Of a stretch of 19,800 nucleotides of DNA, positions 14,804 to 19,800 are shown piece after piece. Position 1 is the stretch's first letter, and each line of letters starts with the position of its first letter. A program made the position numbers and the translations under genes. The notes beneath the pieces were generated by a model, which searched no databases, was not told where the DNA came from, and was given only the letters and a program-made list of their open reading frames with translations. Origin of the DNA: Clostridiales bacterium (GTDB lineage Bacteria; Bacillota_A; Clostridia; Saccharofermentanales; Saccharofermentanaceae); the NCBI GenBank assembly GCA_017649745.1, contig JAGCGE010000044.1, positions 1-19,800 of the forward strand, in the 5' to 3' direction.

Positions 14804-17800
14804 ATGGGCAAGAAGAGTAAGTGCATTGAGATACTTACAACAATGGTTATCCTTCTTGTCATGCTCGGAATTTTCTCAGACAGCGTCAAAGCTCAGAATC
14901 TTGTTACTTATAATCTCTCAGTCAATTTTAATAAGAATAATGCTCAACAGCTTTTCGGACTCATAAACGAGTGGCGTTCAAGTACTGATAAAGAAACTGA
15001 TCTCTGGTATTATCCGTCTTCAGATCCGAATACACTTTATTATGTAAATCCTAATGACCTTTGCACATTGCAATACGACTATTTCCTTGAAGAGATAGCT
15101 ATGCAAAGGGCTGTGGAGTATATCTTTAATACAAGCCATAAAAGACCTGACGGTTCAGCTTTCTCGACTTTGTACGGAGATTATAACGGTTATAAGGGTG
15201 AGTGCCTGGGCTATAGCCCTGTTGATTACACTGATGCCGAGTTTATGCTTACGGATGAAAACGGTTGGAGAGAGGATTATGTAAGAACTCTTGCTGATAA
15301 TGATTCTCGATTGGTCAATTCGGACGGCACGCCGAAAAATACAAGATATGGATTGAGTTCACATAGAACATGCTTATTGAATACAAATTACAGATCGATT
15401 GGAATCGCTTGCGTTGTTTATGAGGGCAAACAGTATTGGGCTGTTGAGTTTGGATCGTTAACACCGCGAAAGACAACACCTAATAATATAACTAATCCGT
15501 CGACAAGACAGGTAACTATCGATACTGATTACAAGTCAGGATCTTCTTCATATAAACTTCAGGTAGATCTTCTTTACCAGATGGCTGATGCATATGCATA
15601 TTATGGCCAGATCGGAGTGCCTAATCCTACCGTAACTGTTAAGTTCGGCTCTAGAGGCGCGGTATTATCTTCTGACCAATATACCGTGAACTGGGAAAGC
15701 AGCGATGAAAGCATAGCCAAGATAAACGGTAATTCTATCGAGCTTATGAAGCCGGGTGAAGTAACTCTTACAGCTAATGTTGCTACTAATGCGGGTGGCT
15801 TTACCGGAAGTGCGAAGACCAAGCTTAATATCAAGCAGCGTGATATCTCTGATGCGACTTTCGGAGGCGTTATTGATCAGACTTACACAGGAAGCGAGAT
15901 CTATGCTGAGCCGATCGTATTGATGGAAGGAAAGACGCTGGTAAAAGATGTTGATTACGAGATCGCATACGAAGGCGACGATTATATAACGTGTGGAATA
16001 AAGCACCTTATCATAGAAGGTAAGGGTAATTTCAAGGGCAACAAACAAGCAACGTATAATATTGTGCCTGCAGATATTTCTGATGTTCAGATCGATTATA
16101 CAGATAGGGTTACTTATAACGGTAAGTATCAGAATCCGTCGATAAGTGTTTCTTATAACGGTACAAGTTTAAAGAAGGATGTTGATGCCAAGGTTAGTGA
16201 CTATTCTTTCAAGGATGCAGGTAATTATGTTATCACTTTCGAAGGAATAGGTAACTTTACGGGAACAACGAATATCAATTTCGAGATCGAACCGCTCGAT
16301 ATCGGAGGTTTCAAGATCGGCAGCATCCCGAATGCTGTTTATACAGGTCAGGAGATAGAGCCTTCCGTTACACTTCGTAACGGTAATGATGAGATCGATC
16401 CGAAGTATTATGATGTCGGTTATGAGAATAATATCGTTCCAGGAACAGCTACTGTCACAGTTACAGGTAAGGGTAATTATTCAGGAACAGTATCTTCAGA
16501 GTTTACTATCTTGCCAAAGGATATCAGCAGCGAGGATGTATTTGTAGAAGAGATAGATTCTTATACATTTACCGGTAATCCGATAATGCCTGATCCGGAT
16601 GTTTTCGATAAGGACACTGAGCTTGCGCTTAATACTGATTATGAGCTGAGCTATGGAGAGAATTTGAATGTCGGTGAAGGAAGCATCACTATTATCGGAA
16701 AAGGATCATACACAGGCCACAGGACAGTTACGTTTGAGATCGATCCGAAAGACATCTCCAATATGGAAGTTGCGGGTCTTGATGATGAAATCTATACAGG
16801 AGAGGAGATCACGAGTTCGTTCGCGATCAGCGGTCTGACTTCTGAGGATTACGACGTAACTTATGAGAATAATATTAACGTCGGTACAGCTTCGCTTACG
16901 ATCGAAGGTAAAGGCAATTACTGCGGCAAGATCGAGGGTAAGACATTCAACATTATCCCTCATGATATCAACAATCTGTTTATTGAAGAGGTCGAGGACA
17001 AGACTTATACAGGAGAAGCCCTTACACCTGATATTGTCATCAAGTATGGCGAGTATGTACTTATCGAAAACACTGACTATGAGACAGAGTTTTCGAACAA
17101 TATCAATGTGGGTATGGCTAAGGTCAAGATCACAGGTCTTGGTAATTATTCCGGAACTATGAACAGGGCTTTTGCTATCAAGTGCAAGCCATGTGATGAG
17201 TTTGCTGTCGAGAGTATCGATGATATGACATATACAGGTGAGGAATTGACTTGTTCCGTTGTTATCAAGGACGGCGAGAAAGTCCTTTCTGAAGGAAACG
17301 ATTATGAGTTGCTTTTCGAAGATAATACAGAGAAGGGCGATGCTAAAGTAACGATCACATTTATTGGAAATTATGTAGGAGAAAAGGAGACTTCGTTCAA
17401 GATACTTGCTAAGCCTGTTGATGATCTTACAATAGATGAGATCGGTTCTTATCTTTATACAGGTGATGCATTTACTCCTGAGATCAAGGTATATGACGAT
17501 GATAAGGAGCTTACAGCAGATACTGATTACACGGTGAGTTACAGCGACAATGTCGAGCCTGGTGATGCGAAGATCACTGTTAAGGGTGAGGGCAATTATA
17601 CAGGTGAGAAGGTATTTACGTTCAAGATCCAGGCAAGAGATATCTCTGAGCTTTCTGTTGATGAGGTCCTTGTTCAGGAATTTACGGGCGAACCGATCGA
17701 ACCTTCAGTAACTATCAGATTCGGTGAGACTATCCTTGATAAAGATGATTACGATATCTCTTACGAGAATAATACTGATATAACTTCTGACGAGTCAGTT

Positions 17801-19800
17801 GCTTATGCAGTGATCGTGGGTAAGGGAACATATACAGGTACGAAGCGTATCCCATTCAGGATCTGCAGTAATACCGTATACGATCTTACTATCGAAGGTT
17901 ATTCTGATGTTGTCTATTCAGGTGAGGCACATACTCCTAACGTAGTCGTAAAAGACGGCGATGTCACACTTACAAAAGACACAGATTATGAACTCCAATA
18001 TGAAGATAACACGATGGCCGGAATAGCTAAGATCATAATCAAGGGTATCGGAAGCTACGGCGGAACTCTCGTTAAGGAATTCAATATCGCTAAGTGTGAT
18101 ATCTCAGCTATGACTGTTTCCGGAATCCCTGTAAGCGAAACTTATACATCTGAGGCGATCGAGCCTGAGATCAGTATTACAGGACTTGAGAACATCAGAG
18201 ATTATGAAGTTAGTTATGAGTCTAACATCGATAAAGGAACTGCATCCGTTATCATCACAGGTAAGGGCAACTACGAAGGTCAGATCGAGAAGACATTTGA
18301 GATCAATGCTGCTTCGATCGACGGAGCTACAGTAGCTGAGATCGCTGATATCGAATATAACGGCGAAGCTATAGTTCCTGATCTTGATGTTAAGTTCAAG
18401 GAATTGGCATTGAGTGTCGACGATGACTACGAAATAGAGATCGACAATAATACCAATGTCGGAAAGATCGACTTTAAGATCAATGGTAAGGGTAACTTCG
18501 ACGGTACTAAGGAACTGTCGTTCAATATCGTTCCTATGGATATCTCTGATCTTGGTGTTGAAGAGATCGAAAACCAGGAATATACAGGTTCTCAGATAAC
18601 TCCGGAAGTTAAGGTCATGTTCGGTGAGCAGGCTCTTAAGGATTCCGATTTCGACTTAAGCTATGGAGAGAACATCAAAGTAAGCAAGAACGGTACCGTT
18701 ACGATAACAGGTAAGGGCAACTTCACAGGCGAGCTTACTGCGTACTTCACCATCGTTCCTAAGTCCTTAGAGAACTTTACTGTTGAAGGTATCGAAAACA
18801 AGTTGTTCACGGGTTCTCATATTACACAGACTATGACTGTTAAGGACGGCGAGAAGGTCCTCGTTAAGGGACTCGACTATGATGTAACTTACGGTGGAAA
18901 TACTGATGTAGGTGATGAGACTTATGTTATCGAGGGCAAGAATGATTACACCGGAACAATAGAAGGATCATTCAAGATTACCGCTCGTGATATCGGTGAG
19001 TTAAATATCATAGAGATACCTGATATGACATATACAGGCAGTGCACTTATCCCTGATATCGACATCGAGTATAACGGAAGGATCCTAATGATGGATACTG
19101 ATTATACGATCGAGATAACAGGAAATAAGGATGTTGGAGAAGTAGCGTTCAAGATCGTCGGATGCGGTAACTTCCAGGGCGAGAAAGAAGCTTCGTTTAA
19201 GATCTTGCCGAGAAGTGCAGATGAGCTTGTTTTCGAAGAGATCCCTGCTATGAATTACACAGGATCTGAACTTGCTCCTTCTGTTGTCATTAAAGACGGC
19301 GATAAGGTATTGAAGCAGGATGAAGATTATACGATCGAATGCAGCGATCTTACGTCAGTCGGATCAAAGCAGATCACGGTTACATTCAAGGGTAACTATT
19401 CAGGTGAGGAGACTTTGGCTTTCGAGATAAGACCGAAGTCTGCTGAAAACCTTACAGTAGAAGGACTTGGAACTTATGAGTTCACAGGTTCTCCGATCAC
19501 GCCTGCAGTTGTTGTTAAGGACGGCGATACAGTACTTGCTGAAAACGACTACAAGATCACTTACGAGAATAATACCAATGCGGGTAAGGAAGCCATCGTT
19601 CGTGTTAACGGCCGCGGCAATTATGACGAGAAAACATCGGCTGTCTATAAGTTCGAGATAACCGCTAAGGATATTGAAGACTTTACACTTTCAGGCATTA
19701 GTGAGACTCCTGTAACATTTACGGGTAGTGCGATCACATTCGACCTTAAGCTTACTGATGGTGAGCAGGATCTTACGACAAGCGATTATGATGTAACTTA
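14804..19800 (+). CDS. Third secreted CAP protein with GKGNYTG-type repeat stalk (open at right edge)
   Basis: The frame is open from ATG 14804 to the last base (1665 codons), so the gene continues beyond the window. Start: AAGGAGG just upstream and a good promoter. Signal peptide about 1-31 (basic GKKSK, hydrophobic core, SVKA|Q). CAP/SCP-like domain about 45-217: LFGLINEWR, LQYDYFLEEIA, H112 in SHKRPDGS, E133 in GECLGYS, H187 in SSHRTCLLN, then RSIGIACVVY and YWAVEFG. Unlike the two upstream paralogues it keeps both His and the Glu expected in the CAP cleft. A Big_2/Ig-like domain follows at about 226-345 (YTVNWESSDESIAKI, KPGEVTLTA). From about 346 there are 17 complete repeats and an incomplete 18th: D-I opening, Y-T-G, DG or NG, DY, Y-x-N-N, GKGNYTG, F-x-I. 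Likely a secreted surface stalk protein (inference). Whether it ends in DUF4214 cannot be seen. Confidence 0.92.
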   Translation, partial: MGKKSKCIEILTTMVILLVMLGIFSDSVKAQNLVTYNLSVNFNKNNAQQLFGLINEWRSSTDKETDLWYYPSSDPNTLYYVNPNDLCTLQYDYFLEEIAMQRAVEYIFNTSHKRPDGSAFSTLYGDYNGYKGECLGYSPVDYTDAEFMLTDENGWREDYVRTLADNDSRLVNSDGTPKNTRYGLSSHRTCLLNTNYRSIGIACVVYEGKQYWAVEFGSLTPRKTTPNNITNPSTRQVTIDTDYKSGSSSYKLQVDLLYQMADAYAYYGQIGVPNPTVTVKFGSRGAVLSSDQYTVNWESSDESIAKINGNSIELMKPGEVTLTANVATNAGGFTGSAKTKLNIKQRDISDATFGGVIDQTYTGSEIYAEPIVLMEGKTLVKDVDYEIAYEGDDYITCGIKHLIIEGKGNFKGNKQATYNIVPADISDVQIDYTDRVTYNGKYQNPSISVSYNGTSLKKDVDAKVSDYSFKDAGNYVITFEGIGNFTGTTNINFEIEPLDIGGFKIGSIPNAVYTGQEIEPSVTLRNGNDEIDPKYYDVGYENNIVPGTATVTVTGKGNYSGTVSSEFTILPKDISSEDVFVEEIDSYTFTGNPIMPDPDVFDKDTELALNTDYELSYGENLNVGEGSITIIGKGSYTGHRTVTFEIDPKDISNMEVAGLDDEIYTGEEITSSFAISGLTSEDYDVTYENNINVGTASLTIEGKGNYCGKIEGKTFNIIPHDINNLFIEEVEDKTYTGEALTPDIVIKYGEYVLIENTDYETEFSNNINVGMAKVKITGLGNYSGTMNRAFAIKCKPCDEFAVESIDDMTYTGEELTCSVVIKDGEKVLSEGNDYELLFEDNTEKGDAKVTITFIGNYVGEKETSFKILAKPVDDLTIDEIGSYLYTGDAFTPEIKVYDDDKELTADTDYTVSYSDNVEPGDAKITVKGEGNYTGEKVFTFKIQARDISELSVDEVLVQEFTGEPIEPSVTIRFGETILDKDDYDISYENNTDITSDESVAYAVIVGKGTYTGTKRIPFRICSNTVYDLTIEGYSDVVYSGEAHTPNVVVKDGDVTLTKDTDYELQYEDNTMAGIAKIIIKGIGSYGGTLVKEFNIAKCDISAMTVSGIPVSETYTSEAIEPEISITGLENIRDYEVSYESNIDKGTASVIITGKGNYEGQIEKTFEINAASIDGATVAEIADIEYNGEAIVPDLDVKFKELALSVDDDYEIEIDNNTNVGKIDFKINGKGNFDGTKELSFNIVPMDISDLGVEEIENQEYTGSQITPEVKVMFGEQALKDSDFDLSYGENIKVSKNGTVTITGKGNFTGELTAYFTIVPKSLENFTVEGIENKLFTGSHITQTMTVKDGEKVLVKGLDYDVTYGGNTDVGDETYVIEGKNDYTGTIEGSFKITARDIGELNIIEIPDMTYTGSALIPDIDIEYNGRILMMDTDYTIEITGNKDVGEVAFKIVGCGNFQGEKEASFKILPRSADELVFEEIPAMNYTGSELAPSVVIKDGDKVLKQDEDYTIECSDLTSVGSKQITVTFKGNYSGEETLAFEIRPKSAENLTVEGLGTYEFTGSPITPAVVVKDGDTVLAENDYKITYENNTNAGKEAIVRVNGRGNYDEKTSAVYKFEITAKDIEDFTLSGISETPVTFTGSAITFDLKLTDGEQDLTTSDYDVT
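15838..19800 (+). repeat. Array of GKGNYTG-type beta repeats (coding, continues past the edge)
   Basis: Seventeen full units of roughly 75-80 residues (about 230 bp) and a truncated 18th. The consensus is: K/R-D-I-S-x-L-x-V-x-x-I, then T-Y-T-G-x-x-I-x-P, V-x-x-x-D-G-x-x-x-L, D-Y-x-V-x-Y-x-N-N, G-x-A-x-V-T-I-T, G-K-G-N-Y-T-G, F-x-I. Variants include GLGNYSG, GKGSYTG, FIGNYVG and GCGNFQG. Such repeats are common in large clostridial surface proteins; they resemble MBG/Ig-like beta domains, but I am not sure of the family name. Cys is rare and not conserved, unlike the Ig array of the first protein. Confidence 0.85.

Noticed and set aside
14727..14966. 79-residue + frame at the start of the third CAP gene
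   Set aside because: It spans the promoter and the start of the CAP gene in another frame; its start lies upstream of the likely transcription start.

Overview
The window looks like part of a Bacillota (Clostridia) chromosome, probably from a gut or rumen anaerobe. I base this on moderate, slightly AT-rich composition, strong GGAGG-type ribosome binding sites, compact Rho-independent terminators, and giant secreted CAP/DUF4214 repeat proteins of the kind seen in Lachnospiraceae/Oscillospirales-like bacteria. The lineage is an inference. Nothing suggests a phage, plasmid, CRISPR array, insertion sequence or tRNA/rRNA gene.

Left part (1-3194), housekeeping-type genes, all on +: the C-terminal tail of an unidentified protein (2-145) and its terminator; a short-chain dehydrogenase/reductase (242-1051); then a small operon with its own promoter, holding an ABC-F ATPase (1145-2755) and a 115-residue SCP2-like protein (2775-3122), closed by a strong terminator (3160-3194).

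Central and right part (3405-19800), a locus of secreted CAP-domain proteins. Three paralogues lie in the same direction: a 2905-residue giant (3405-12122, TTG start), a 596-residue protein (12155-13945, GTG start), and a third giant starting at 14804 that is still open at the right edge (at least 1665 residues). All three begin with a signal peptide, a CAP/SCP-like domain and a region resembling a Big_2 (Ig-like) domain. They then differ in the stalk. The first has 26 Ig-like repeats of about 88 residues. The second has a short Asn/Gly (NNGG) linker. The third has at least 17 complete repeats of a roughly 77-residue GKGNYTG-type beta unit. The first two end in closely related ~245-residue DUF4214 blocks ending in RILP-C or RILP-F, with no LPXTG or membrane anchor; the third gene's C-terminus is outside the window. 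The first two form an operon (32-bp gap) ended by a hairpin at 13958-13990. A two-helix membrane protein (13992-14606) lies on the minus strand between the second and third, convergent with the second and divergent from the third.

How they may work together (inference): the three proteins look like cell-surface or matrix proteins that share an N-terminal CAP head on stalks of very different length. Only the third CAP domain keeps both histidines expected of the CAP cleft. The DUF4214 tail may be the retention or partner-binding module.
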